The notes: generated by a model not told the origin, from the letters alone. A DNA stretch of 64,000 nucleotides from Varanus komodoensis (GCF_004798865.1 NW_025335922.1:7456695-7520694); one strand, 5' to 3'; positions 25,045 to 36,795 are shown, counted from the first letter of the stretch. Numbers and translations: made by a program.

Positions 25045-25410
25045 AAAGAACACTGACTGCAGAGCTGGGGATAATGTACTCGGATCCCTGCCTCCTGCAG
25101 CTGGTGCAGGAAGAGTCTCGCCAGCTGCATCTCTGCGGTCACAAGGAGAACCTCAGAAAAGGGGCGAAAGGGGCATTCTGGGGCAGGGAGGTGAGAAGAC
25201 GGGGTATCCTTGCAGCACTCTGGCATTTTCCCTTCCTCACCTGAATTGCCACAGCCAGGTGGCTGAAATAGCCTGTCTAGTGGACAAGCAGGGCAGAAAG
25301 CAACAAACACCTTCCCGCTCTTCCTGCCCTGCATAGAATGCTGGTAATCCTCCGGGTTCAGAGGCTCATGGGCATCTCCACTGGATTGTGCCCTGAGTTA
25401 CTGAAACCTC
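25045..25410 (+). repeat. Unnamed dispersed repeat, copy A
   Basis: The core 'gcagctggtgcaggaagagtctcgccagctgcatctctgcggtcacaagg' aligns with copies B (29850) and C (50740). Further on, 'gttcagaggctcatgggcatctccactgg...ccctgagtta' aligns with B again. I do not recognise the family; a LINE 5' region or long non-autonomous element is possible. Confidence 0.6.
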
Positions 25411-25917
25411 CGCAGAACCTGACTTGACAATGTTCTACGGACAGTGTTAACAATGTTCTATGGACAACACACATTTCTTCTCACTCCCCACCTGGTGCAA
25501 CTAAATGGGAAAAAGGGCTGTAGAATTTAGATAATGACTGTATCAATTTTTTTTAAGGCTGATGTCTGGGAAAGCCTGGAGCTAAAGTGGGCAAATTGTT
25601 CCTCCGCTACATCCGCAGCATACCGACATTTCCTTCTTTATTATTCATTATTGGAGAATATTGAGGGTTGTGGTAATGGGGGTGGCTGGGAATGTGCATC
25701 CCGCTCAGATAGGTTAATGCCAGAAAAGGGAACGATGACTCTTTCTCAGTGGGAAGCAAAACCATCATCGTGGCCTTAGCCAGATATGATGTTTGTGTTC
25801 TGGATGACAAGTTGAGTAATGCTGCTGCAGTTCTCTGAGCTCACATGTGCCTCATGCTTTAATCCATTGCTACAACATCATCACCCTGTGGAAAGTCTGT
25901 AGAAAAGCATAGGAGGG

Positions 25918-25941
25918 AAGAAAGAGAGAGAGAGAGAGAGC
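25918..25941. repeat. (GA)n microsatellite
   Basis: About ten GA units, purine-pure on the plus strand. Confidence 0.85.
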
Positions 25942-26324
25942 AAGCGAGCTGGCATCTGAGTCACTGGAACTTTGGAGGGTTTTTCCTTTAAATATATAAA
26001 CATGATAGGAAATAATATTCAAGCTGATGCTGGGTTTATGTGCAGTGTAGTCTGCTCTCGAGTTTACAGAGGGTTTGCATAGCAGGTAAGAAGAATACAG
26101 GGGCTTTTTATTCCCTCCTCTCCCTTCAGCCTAAGAAGAGGTTTCTTTAACATCACCCTAGCTGCAAAAGCTCATTTATCTGATGGGTTTAAATTTGAAG
26201 ATTCTGAGATAAACTGGTGTGCTCAATGGCTTGGCAGTTTACACATCAGTAACTGAAATGCCTTTCCAGATCACTTACTCTAGAGGGTTCCTTCCTTGAT
26301 TCCAGAAGTTATGAATGAACTGAA

Positions 26325-26450
26325 AGGTGTGTGTGTGTGTGTGCTCGGTGGATTGTAGTACTTTTGACAGCACTGAAACAGGAAAGGACCATGGAAATAT
26401 TCAAGGCTTGGTAAAAAGTGGCGCACATCACACACACACACACACACACT
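26325..26450 (-). repeat. Inverted partner block bounded by (GT)n and (CA)n
   Basis: A (GT) run at 26327-26343, then the 59-bp block at 26355-26413 (reverse complement of 22935-22993), then a (CA) run at 26429-26449. The two microsatellites are complementary, so the segment could fold as a hairpin around the block. The microsatellites may have grown from the CA/GT-rich flanks also visible, in weaker form, around the partner copy. Confidence 0.85.
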
Positions 26451-26999
26451 GTCAGGCATGTCTAACTTGGAAGCTACATCAGGTCTTTTGAGAGTACCCT
26501 GTTGACTTACTGTTTTTGATCTGAGCATTCATCCTCAATCCCCACCCCAACTTCACCCTTTTCTTTTGAAATTTGGAAACGAGTAAAGTTATATGAACTC
26601 TTAAACTTTTAGAGAGCTTGCCAGCTCAGCATGTTGTCTTTATTCATTGGGAGGGAAAATGTGTTCTTTATTTATATTAAATTGCTGTAGAATATTTAAT
26701 GGATAGAAATCTAACATGCACGGTGACATTCTTATCTATATTTAACCATTCTGGGCTGCATGTCTGTCAGTTCATCTCAGGCTGCTGCCTTTTAAATTTA
26801 TTGGACTGGATGTGTGGAGAGTATGCCCCAGTATTCACTCAGCAGCACGGCTGTGCAGTGCAGGGGAGGGACGGCACGCTGTCCCACAGAGAAGCCAGCC
26901 TGCTTCTAAAACTGCATTCTAAAAAAGTCGGAATAGTCTCTCCTAGGGCTCAGTTTCCAGTGGTAAGAACTTTAAGCTAAAGTACCCTAGTAATTTGAC

Positions 27000-27112
27000 G
27001 CCACCCCTTTTGTCTTCAGCCCTGTCCATCACTGGAAGGGTGGCCCCTGGAAACTTGCCTGCAACTGAATTTGGCCCTCAGGGTGAAAGCGATTCAGTGC
27101 CCCTGCTTAGAA
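27000..27112. mobile_element. hAT-like element end
   Basis: 'gcaactgaatttggccctcagggtgaaagcgattcagtgcccctg' aligns with 'ggactggaatttgctcttcaagctgaaagcagttcaacacccctg' of the 4880-5178 element. Left part 'ccaccccttttgtcttcagccctgtcc'. Left boundary uncertain. Confidence 0.45.
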
Positions 27113-28979
27113 GCTTTTGAAAAAGTCCTTGGTTCCTAAGGCCACAGTGTTCTAGAATATATGATAATGTTTTGGCATTTAAAGCATGCAGTAATAAGCA
27201 AAAGCCTTTTCTACTTGAGATTTTTCATTAACAGAACTGGATTTTGGTATACTTAATGGGTGGTACATTTAACCTTTTTCTCTGACTGAAAACATGCATC
27301 AGATAGGAAACAGCCCAGGTAACAGATGCTGATGATGAGTTATTTGCGTTGCAGCAGTGCTGGAGAAGGGTGATAACCCGAGTAGCGTCAGGCTCTGTGC
27401 AAGACTGCCACGTGCAAAGCAGATGAAGGGATTTCATTTCCAGTGGGTGCGGCATCACCAGCTATTTTTGGCTTGGGAGACTACCTTACTTTGCAAATGC
27501 ACCTTAATTGGAAATTGAGAGTACCTGCTAGTCTCATCTAGGAGCTCTTTCAAGGATAAAATAGGAACTAAATGCGACCCCTGTGAGGATTTGAAGTTGA
27601 GCTGATGGAGGTAAAGTAGGAATGCTGTATCACTGCTAGTTCTCAACAGCCACAAGGCATTTCTGCACTGCTTCAAATCTGCCTGACCGAGCGATGTGGG
27701 GTGCAGTTTAATGTTCACTTGACTTGTGCAGTTTGCTGTAGATCTTGCCACAAAGCTATATCTTTTGTCTTCTCCACCAACAGTTGCCAGCATGGTCTGC
27801 AGTGCGGCATAAGAAGTTTTCTTCATTTGTATAATCAGGAAGGGGATGGTGAGGGGAACATGTTTCTCCCTCTCTCATGCTACTGAAATGTAGGGTCTTG
27901 AAGAAGATGATTGATAGTAGTCTTAGGACTGAAAAATGTACAGTCCTATGTACATGAAGTGCAAAGGCACAATCCCATGGGGACACCTGTAATCCTCCAA
28001 ATTCAGAGGATGACAGGCATCCTATTAAGGATGGAAGTAGCATGGAGGCAGAGGTCACACCTGTGCTACTCTGGCCCTGCAAAAGACTTAGGCAGCTGAC
28101 AGGGAGACAGTGCTCCAAATGTGGAGCCCTAAAGTGAGACCATGTTTCCAAGGAAGGACTCTGAATTTACCTGTGACTGGCCAGACATCATCCACAGGCC
28201 ATAGGATCACACCTTCATTGGCTTAATGGAATTTTCCACTTCAGGAAAGGGAACTGACTAAGAACATAGATTGGTCAAGATGATGATGAATTTTAAAATG
28301 GATTAGAATATTAGCCATGATAGGTTTGAAGGAGCAGAGGTGGCGAGGGGATAGCAGTTACCATGAACAGTGGGGAGGAACTGTATTCCATTTGCCTTCT
28401 CCAGTTCTTGTTTCAGTTCAAAATAGAACTGCAGAGGTCCTTTCTTGAAATCTCCCTTTCCCTGTCTTTTATCAGCAGCCTGTAGGTAGCTATGGGCTAA
28501 GGGTAGTTATCCTCTGAAATTTGTATTTCTCCAAATTTTACGAAGGAATTCTCTGATTAAAAAGATGTACAAATGGAAGATCCATCCAAATGAATGTGAA
28601 AATAATGTACATATGCATTAGCTTTGGAAAATTGCTTGCAAAATGTGTATATTAGTAAATTTTTTCACACAGAAATGCATGCATTAGGAAAAATGTGCAT
28701 GAAAATGCACGCAGGTGTCCATGTAAACTTTTCAGACTTCAGGACAACCAACTTTAAGACTGAGAAAACGCTTAGTTTGGGACAAGAAAGGCAAAAGTGA
28801 AATGGATAGATTCATCTTTCTCTGCCTCTAAGCCATACTTGCTTCTTAGTTCCCTTTCCTTCCTCAAGTGCAGTCATCTTGTTTACCTGCCCTCATTTCT
28901 GTTTTCCTTTCCTTATACGAGTTGTGAACAGTGTGACAGAGGTGCACCTCAGCTGTCTCCTGTGTGCACCTGCACAGTG

Positions 28980-29460
28980 ATGTAGACATGGTGAGTTCTG
29001 GGAGCTCATTGCTTGGTTGGACACCTGCCAAGGGCCCAAACTCCACATGCCAGTGGCGTCCACTGACATACCTCCTGGAGTTGGTCTTCTTCTTTCCCAC
29101 TGCAGCCTGCTTCACACCAGCACCTGCTTCTCATCCTATCCCATGCTACAGAGCTGGTCTAAAGGACGGAGGAGCCTTGGATGCCATGGCTTATTTGCTC
29201 ACTGGCTCTGACCAAGAAGCAGGAGCAGTTGGGTTAATGGCAGTTGGAAGGAAGACTCAGTGTGAGGTCCCATTGAAGAGTGTCTTGCCCAAGGGTCTTC
29301 AGAATCTGGAGCTGGCACTGGCTCCATTTCTGCTGCCCCATTTCTACCACCCCCACACGGTTAAATGTAATCTCTCTGAACAGGACAGTGTATCTCTGAG
29401 TATCAGATACCAGGTGCAATAGGGACAGAATCTCCATGCCATACTTCTTGGCTGACTGCT
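28980..29460. other. Unassigned, open on plus strand, with possible CR1 piece at right end
   Basis: A 152-codon plus-strand frame (28964-29422) has no recognisable domain and no conserved splice framing. Near 29385-29440, 'gtgtatctctgagtatcagataccaggtgcaat' resembles the 3' region of CR1. I do not call a gene. Confidence 0.25.
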
Positions 29461-29849
29461 GTCACTAGGAAAATGCTAGATTAGGTGCACCTCAGTTTGT
29501 TCCAGCAAAGAGTTGTATTTATGTTCATACAAAACATATTTTTAATGGATGCCTTTATGCCAAACTGTTCCTACCTCAAGGGTACAAATTCATAATATTA
29601 GAGAATGTCAATATCCAGCTGTTAAAAAAGATAATTTATCCATCAGTCCTCACTGCAGATAATTTAGTTCCAGATCACATTGCACAGAAGTATGTTGAGA
29701 AGAAATACCTTGAGATTGATTACTCAGACATGTAAGCCAAGCTGCATACTGCAAGGGGACCCCAGGCTCCCTCCCACAGTGTGACTGTGGGTAAGGGGCA
29801 TGATCTATTCCGTCCCCTACACATAGCAACTGCTCAAGCCCTGAAGAGG

Positions 29850-30225
29850 AGTAAAACTCCCTAACAGAGCGATCCCCTTGATATCACTGGAGCTTGGAAC
29901 CCTGCACTCAGAGTGCCCCCCCCCCCCCACAGCCGGTGCAAAAAGAACCAACCTGGCTGCCTCTCTGAGGTCACAAAATGATTCTGGGAAAGAAAGGGGA
30001 GAAGAGGCTGGCACCATGAAGGTACTGTGTTCTGATAGCCTCTCGGCCTTCTTGCCTACTCCGAAGCACTGCAGTTAAACAACTGAAACTGGTCATCCAG
30101 CAGCTCCTTGGAGGGAAGGAACCTGGAGGCTATCTTTGCATACCTTCTGCCCATAATCAGTTCAGAGGGCGACAAGCATCTCCATCAGACTGCTCCCTAA
30201 GTCATCAGAAAAGAAATTGTCATGG
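29850..30225 (+). repeat. Unnamed dispersed repeat, copy B
   Basis: The core 'cacagccggtgcaaaaagaaccaacctggctgcctctctgaggtcacaaaatg' and the distal 'gttcagagggcgacaagcatctccatcag...ccctaagtca' match copy A over about 350 bases. A 13-base C run (29916-29928) lies at the left edge of the core. Confidence 0.6.
29916..29928. repeat. Poly-C tract (13 C)
   Basis: Uninterrupted C run beside repeat copy B. Confidence 0.9.
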
Positions 30226-30959
30226 GCATAGCTCCCTACTTCTCAACACCTGGCCATGGCTAAGGCCTTTCCTGTTACCTTGGTGGAAGCAGAAATGAAG
30301 AAGAAGGAGAAGAACAATGATCACATCTGTAATTTAGTTGGAGTTACTTGAAATAGAACATACCGGTACACTCATTTCCTAAATTGATTTGATACAAGGA
30401 GTGGCAGGGACTTTAATGGCAAACAAAATGAACATTTCATTCTGTGCCTTCTCGGAGAACTTAACCATTGAATAATTTGACTTGGCAAACTCAGGATCAT
30501 TGGCTTGCAGGTGGACATCCTGTGACTCATTGCCTGTGCATACAGCCCACTGTCATTTCTTCGATTTGTTTTCTTTTTAAACAAAGAGTACATTCTAGTC
30601 TCTGTTCTGGTTGACTTCTGAAAGCACAGATCTGTCTGGACCCATGTCCTCTGACCTGGGAACCTCTCTCTTTTCCCTCTGTAATCCAAGAGGCGTAGGG
30701 GACACACTGTCAAGGATCAGCTGCAGAGTTACCCAATGAATAGTAACAGTACATGATATTTGCAATATGGCCAATTTTGCCATTTTGACTTTGGCATTAT
30801 TATTGTAGTTACTGTTAACCCAAACTGAGGATCCTTTCTAGGTTTGCTCAAGCATTTGCTGGAGGCAGATGAACACATGCAGAAACCTAAGCAGGGTCAG
30901 GCCTGCTGCCTCATCCCCAACAGCCACATCCAGAAAGGTGCATATATAGACAACTGTAC

Positions 30960-31798
30960 CAAAGTGGATTTGATGTACTTGATTTAAAGCTCACCTTAAA
31001 TCACTAGCCAGTAAGACTAGATTTAAATCATAGTTTTCTGTGTAATTTGCATGCCTGACCTGTAGGATCTTCATTCCCAGACTGTATCTCTTTTACAGCC
31101 TGCTGCTATTACAGATTTTCTCCTCCAGGGAAAGAATAATATGATAAACCTCAGGCTATTCACCAAAAAATGCAAGGATTTGTGGTGTATGCTGTTCAAA
31201 ATGTTACACTTTGATTTTTACTGCTTGCCTCTCCCTCCACACTTAGCTTCTTGTGCAGATCTATTCCACTCCATACAAGCTTCTTCTATTCAAGGGAGTT
31301 TTTGAAACTTAGCACTTAAGTGATGTGAGGTTGATTCTGTGTACATAGATTTGCAAAGGAACAATGGGTTTAATGGGATTAACTTTTTCTCAACTCTATA
31401 TATTTTATAACATTTTTGCTGAACAAGAGACATGTGATCTCTACAGACACAAATTTGCAGTTTTGAGAACTGTAAAACCAAGCATCTGTGATAATATTTT
31501 CTAGTTAGAAAAATTGCCCAATAATCTTACAGAAATCTCTGGAAGAGTGTGACATTGTAAATGGATGAACGGAATTAATTTGCTAAAAAATTTAAACATT
31601 GCATGAATATATAGCCTCATGCTACATAATTAAAAAGTAATCCTTAATTCAGGATAGATAACCTTTGGACTATAATGTATCTTAAATAGATTTTCTTTCT
31701 CAAAAAGCATTTTATTTAAAAAATCCAATTTAAATAAAAAAATTACTTAAATTTTAAAAATCTGATTTTTAAAAAATCATTGATTTTTATCCACCTTG
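30960..31798. mobile_element. hAT-type element, 839 bp, 'ggtggat' termini
   Basis: The left end CAAAGTGGATTTGAT and the inverted right end CAAGGTGGATAAAAATC share 9 of the first 10 bases. Flanks AACTGTAC (30952-30959) and AACTGTGC (31799-31806) are an 8-bp duplication with one difference. Both ends carry AT-rich 'gatttaaa' or 'gatttttaaaaaatc' palindromes, as in the well-known reptile repeat ending 'gatttttatccaccctg'. No transposase frame is present (longest frame 63 codons), so it is non-autonomous or fully decayed. Confidence 0.8.
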
Positions 31799-31924
31799 AA
31801 CTGTGCATACACCATGGTATTATTTCTTTATTTTGCACTATTTGTAGTCCATTCAAAATCTAAATAAATTCTGGACCAGTGAACAATAAAAAGATGAAAC
31901 AGCTAAAGGAAGAAAACAATGTGG

Positions 31925-32255
31925 TGGTGATGATTAGTTTTCTATACTGCTTCCATAGCCCACAGGGCTGTCTGGATGGTTTGCATTCCAAAATAGATAT
32001 AGTACAATAAAACAGATATACATTTCCAAATACCTAAATCAATCAGTCTATTATGCAAAGACATTTCCAAATAAATTGAAATCTCATGTACATTTTACAA
32101 TAAATTCCAGATACATTAGCAAAATAAATATGCAAAATAGATATACAATAATAAAATACCAACCATACAATCATAAAATGTTGTTGTAAGCCGCCCTGAG
32201 GCTTCGGCGAATGGGGCGGCATAGAAGTTTACTAAATAAATAAATAAAAACAACA
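31925..32255. repeat. LINE/SINE tails (composite)
   Basis: 'ttctatactgcttccatagcccacagggctgtctgg' followed by AT-rich 'caataaaacagatatac' is a minus-oriented tail. 'ttgtaagccgccctgaggcttcggcgaatggggcggcatagaag' with (TAAA)n at 32230-32250 is a plus-oriented reptile L2/SINE tail. The two lie back to back. Confidence 0.55.
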
Positions 32256-32269
32256 TGCCTTGGACTCTG

Positions 32270-33170
32270 CCTGCAGAAGGCGACCTCAGCGGAGGAGGCT
32301 CCGCCCCCTGGCCCAGGTGCTCTGACCGCTCCACCAGCCCCTTGGCGCTCCTCTCGCAGTCTCCATGCTGTGTGTCACCCACTGCAAACTAGTAATGACA
32401 CGACTAGAAAGTGATGGGTGACTTGGGGGTGAGGGATGAGCAATGAAGGGGGCTCCACTCTGCTCCATTGCATGGTGGTCAGCAGCTGCGAACGAGTGGG
32501 AATGCGGCAGTTCAGGACAAAGTTGAAAGTAGGCTGTAAATAAAAACCAGGGCTAGTCAAGGAAGGCTTTCTGAAATGGAGATGTGTACATGAGGTGCTG
32601 AGAACAACACAATTTTGGTGCCTGCTTGACCTCCTGAGGGAGTTCTATAGAAATGGAGCTACCACACTGAAGACTCTTCTCCAAGTGGACTGGAATCAGG
32701 CCATAGGCCCAGGTGGAGTCGGGACATCCAGTCACGTTACTCTGAAGCATCCTGGTCCCCCGTTGCTGGGAACAGAGCTTGCATGATGCATGCAAGAACC
32801 TGATTCTTGGTATATGTGCAAAAGGGGCTCTTGGCACATGGCAGTGTAGAGCAGGCAGTCAGTCCAGCCCTGTCTGTCCTTTCCATGTGTGTGTTTGTAT
32901 CCAGTCAAGCACCTGATTTATTCCTTAATTCTTATTCTACTGAGTTACCATCCTTGACTAATTTTCTGTAAACATTATCAAATCATTTATCTTTTCTTTT
33001 CTGAGCACTTGTAATTCAAGTCAGGCTTTTTCCATGTCTGAAATTTGCCAAATTTTCACTAACAAAACTCTCTGCACTGGCATGGTATTTCATTTGCGCT
33101 GGTGTATGTAGCCAACTGTATATTCATAACAGAGAATGTTTCCTTATATTGATTTCTTGAATCCTGTTGT
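32270..33170. other. Unassigned intronic DNA
   Basis: GC-rich for about 100 bases after the tail repeat (32275-32380), then of ordinary composition. Overlapping minus-strand frames of 60-94 codons show no domain. No repeat identified with confidence. Confidence 0.3.
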
Positions 33171-33194
33171 GTGCAGATTTTGCCCTGCCTTTTT

Positions 33195-33680
33195 TCCTCT
33201 CTAGCAGACTCAGATGAGACTTCAAGAAGGACCTTTTATTAAAACTTAACGGGTTACAAGCAGTATAAATCAAAGTAGCCTTCTTTTTGAGATGTGAAAC
33301 ATCTGCCCATGTGAAGAGCTGAATCGGAGCTGAAACGTCTCCTCCCCTCCCTTTCAGTAAAGCTTCTCGCTCCACCCTCAGGGTGTTCCTGCTGCTTGAG
33401 GGCTAGATGGTGGGAACACCGGACACTTCTTAATTGGTTTGTTCATTTCTCCTGTTGCCTCCTGACACCATCATAGAGCTCTCTCTCTATCTCCTCTCCC
33501 CCAGCTCTGAAATTCCCCCCTCCTTTTCCAAGGTGGGCTGGTTCTCACACAGAATGCCTAAATATCTCCACTAGATAATGACAAAGTCGTCTGCCCAACT
33601 CTGCCCCTCTGTATCCTCCTCAGAATTGGGCAACTCTGTCTGAGCAGATAATAATGTGCAAGAGCTGCCCCCCTCCCCAT
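33195..33680 (-). repeat. LTR-like fossil, copy 2
   Basis: Partner of the element at 24290-24780 in the same orientation, with the same ordered blocks, for example 'ccttttattaaaacttaacgggttaca', 'gtataaatcaaagta', 'catctgcccatgtgaagagctgaatc' and 'gctccaccctcaggg'. Diverged, so ancient. No internal region visible; likely a solo terminal repeat if the assignment holds. Confidence 0.35.
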
Positions 33681-34734
33681 CTACAAATCCCATAAAATCT
33701 CTTTCAACGTTTTCTAAAGCTATGAGCTCTAACTTCATATGTTATTTTCAGTAGCCATATTGTAATATTGTAGGAAATGCTCCAACTGTGTCCGGCAACT
33801 AGCATATTTCTGGTGTGCTGATGGAAACCGACACTTGCATAATATTAGTAGTGCAAGTGTATTCATGTGACAGGTTTCTTGGGGAAACTGTGCCACTACA
33901 AGGCACTATTGATGATGCACAATCAATGGTTTCCACTAGTGCAGTGTAAATAGTTGTAGCTGTTAGCTCTTTCCTAAGGATTTTAGGGCAGCTCTGCCAA
34001 AAAAGAAAGAGATCCACACTGATCACATCAGGCCTTCAACAGCCCAAAGTATTTAAAAATGTATTTTCTGTAGCACACGTGGACACACACACACAATCGA
34101 TCTTAAATTGGTCTTTCAGTTTGAACACAAGGAGTATTTAGCTGCTGTATATTGTGCTTGCACCAATTCTCCTAATTTAAAAATTATATCCAACACTGGA
34201 ATTTTCTTGCGTGCGGATAGGGAAGAGCAGAAGGCAAGGATTGGTCTGTTGAGTACTGATGTCAGAGCAGCTGTTCCTTATGGAGAAAGCCTTTTTTTAA
34301 AGGTTTCTCCTAGAGAGAACAGGGCTTTTGAATGGATGTTTGTTTCCCCATTCTAGTAAATAGGATGCAGATTGCTATTACTTTCCCCTTCACTATCAGT
34401 TTCCAGGTTTGTTGTATGTGATTCTGAAGCAGTTCAGGAGCAGAAGGTGGACAAACTCAGGGAGGTGGACAAATTCTTCCCTCACACAGGAACTTGCCTC
34501 ATGCCATCCCATGCCATGCAGCAGCTGGTTCAAATGGTCACGTGAGCTTGTGGGCATCCACAGGCACCCATCCCATAAACCAGCTCCTTCTATAGGTTGT
34601 CATGCCTTATGAAGCTGCAAGGATGGGGTGGTTGCTGTGCTTGGCTGCTTTAGTGTTGCAGGTTGGCTTGTTAACCATGGCCACAAGTCAGCTTTTGTGC
34701 AAGAGGGCAAGTTCCACCTGCAAAGAAATTATGC

Positions 34735-34812
34735 AGATCTTCCAGCAGGCCACTGGTAACACCCTGAGACATTGTGAAGGGTGGGTTATAAAAGCTATGA
34801 ATAGATGAATGT
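34735..34812 (+). repeat. LINE L2-like tail remnant
   Basis: 'cttccagcaggccactggtaa' then 'ccctgagacattgtgaagggtgggttataaa' and 'atgaatagatgaat' resembles the end of L2-type elements ('...ccgccctgag...gggcgggatataaat'). Confidence 0.4.
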
Positions 34813-34949
34813 GCAGTGGGAGAAATAAAGGGCCGTGGCTTATTTCCCCTTCTATGGCGGCTGGAGCAACTCGATTGTGCCCATCTACTCTGCAGCAGCT
34901 TTTCAGGGTTTCAGGCAGAGAATTTCTTCCCATCTCCAGCAACCTAATC

Positions 34950-35035
34950 CCCTTTAGTTAATGATGCTGGACTGAACCTGGGTCCTTCTACATGCAAATC
35001 ATGTTCTGCCACTGAGCAGCAATATTTTCCTTCAC
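34950..35035 (-). repeat. CR1-tailed SINE head fragment, minus strand
   Basis: 'ctgaacctgggtccttctacatgcaaatcatgttctgccactgagc' is the reverse complement of the tRNA-like head 'gctcagtggcagaacatgatttgcatgtagaaggacccaggttcag', matching the heads at 5195 and 41930. Confidence 0.6.
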
Positions 35036-35612
35036 ATGTTCCACAGCTGTGCCTTAATGGTTTCAGCATTAAGCTCGAATTAGCGCAGTCTAAGTCGTAG
35101 CTGCAAGGTGGTGGTGGTCAAGAAGAACAGTTGCCTAGGGGTTTGTAGGCGGGGGAGAAAATAAATAGAAGCCAGAATTCACAGTATTCAATTTTCCATA
35201 ATTTTTCACACATGGGTAAACATCGCTGTGTGTCTTATCACTCATCAGTGCTAGCATAAATTTAGGCCCTCCATAATTAATTTCTGATGACCTACTTCTG
35301 GATGTGGGAACTACCTCCGCATTAAGGTATTTTGTTTGGGGATACAATCAAGTGATTGCAAAAATTGGTCTGTGGTTCAGGAGCCGGGGAGGCAGAGTCA
35401 CACACCTAAGCACTTACTTAATGCTGAAGTCATTGAATGTTCTCTCTGTGTGTGTGAACGTGCATGAATTCACCCCAGAGATCACATTTGTCTAAGTTTT
35501 TTTTTTTTTTTTCAAAAGCCAAATTAAGGTTTTCCAATTAAGGGTGACAATCTCAGAATAAGAAGACTGTTGAATAAATGTTGTTTGGCATCTGTCAGAT
35601 TAATAAAATGAT

Positions 35613-35653
35613 ATGCAAATTATATTAGTTACATGCCAATGAGCTATGCAAAT
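35613..35653. promoter_or_regulatory. Paired POU/octamer motifs (candidate enhancer)
   Basis: Two exact ATGCAAAT octamers in the same orientation, at 35613-35620 and 35646-35653, start 33 bases apart (about three helical turns). They sit in a non-repetitive AT-rich stretch (35520-35690), 1.25 kb upstream of the coding exon. The octamer is the known POU-factor site; function here is inference. Single octamers occur several times elsewhere in the window by chance. Confidence 0.3.
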
Positions 35654-36379
35654 TAGTCTGTCTTATTGTGTGTTATTTTCATTGTAGTTCTTACCGCTGA
35701 ACAACTTTTCTGCCCATGGTTGGTGCCATCCATCAGGTGAAATTTCAGATTTCATGGGCAGGGTGACAAGAGATTTCATGGGGGAGAGTCCTCAAATTCC
35801 AAATGATCCAGACTTTCATACACATACAGATAAATTGCAGCAAAGCAGTACACATTTAGGACAATTTGCTGAATTTATCCTAACTTTTTCTGCCTCATCA
35901 GAGAACTCTCCACAAAGGTCAGTCACTTGAGCATAGGTAAACTGCCTTTGGCTTGGACAGCTACTGTGTAGGCCTGTTTAACCGTGGATAACAACAACCA
36001 CTTCTGGGCAGCTCAAGTAATGCAGCCACAGATACAGGCTCAAATAACCTAGTGCTAACAGGATTACCTTTCACTCTGCCCTCCTTAGAGAAATTCTCCT
36101 GCTACTAGGCACTTCTGTAAGCCAACTTGCCCTTGGAACTTCAGTTGAAAAGAATCTGTTCGCCTCATCCACCCCAGACTCTGGTGTTGTGATGATTGCA
36201 TGGGATCTTTTAACCCAGCTTTCCAAATCTCTGCCTGTAGGTAATGTTGACTCTGCTAGACCAGCTTTAAGTTAATCAGTCAACTAAGTTGCATTAGTTG
36301 TATGACACGAGTCCCCTTCTTGAGTCGGATGAGATCCAGATGCATAACCCATGACAGGAATGTTGATCCTCGTGTTCTG

Positions 36380-36605
36380 GGGCCAAATCTAGTCCTCCTG
36401 ACATTCTCCTAGATGGACACGCCCCTTTTCCCTGTTGCTAGGGATTCTGGCTTCCCCTCTCCCCTGCCACTGCCTGTCATTTTTGGGCCTGTGCTTTTAT
36501 GCAATTTATTTCCCATTCTGAAAGGCTAAAATGCTTCTGCTAAGGCTTAGTTACTGGCAAGAGGTTTAAACATGACCTATAGACAGTAGGTTGAAAAGAT
36601 GGGTC
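36380..36605. mobile_element. hAT-like element remnant related to 4880-5178
   Basis: 'ttctggggccaaatctagtcc', 'tttcccattctgaaaggctaaaatgcttctgctaaggcttagttactggcaagagg' parallels 'ttccccattctgaaagcatgaaatacatctcctaagatttaatcatgatagcaaaag' in the first copy. Both termini are unclear. Confidence 0.4.
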
Positions 36606-36621
36606 CAGAGGATGTATGCTT

Positions 36622-36795
36622 TACTTATTTATTAGATTTATATCCTGCTTTTTTCTTACAAACTCAAAGTAGCTTACGTCCTCCTTCTCCTCCTCCTCCT
36701 CATCTTAATCTTATCCACAGAACAGCAACCCTGTGAGATAGTTTTGGTTAAGAGTCTGTGGCTGGCCCAAAACCACCCAGTTGGCTCCATGACCA
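36622..36795 (-). repeat. tRNA-derived SINE (MIR-like), minus strand, head missing
   Basis: A 'ttatttattagatttatatcctgc' tail, a short CTC-rich run, 'caaccctgtgagatagttttggttaagagtctgtggctggcc' and 'aaaaccacccagttggctccatgac', then broken off before the tRNA-like head. It ends only about 105 bases before the exon 2 acceptor. Confidence 0.75.
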
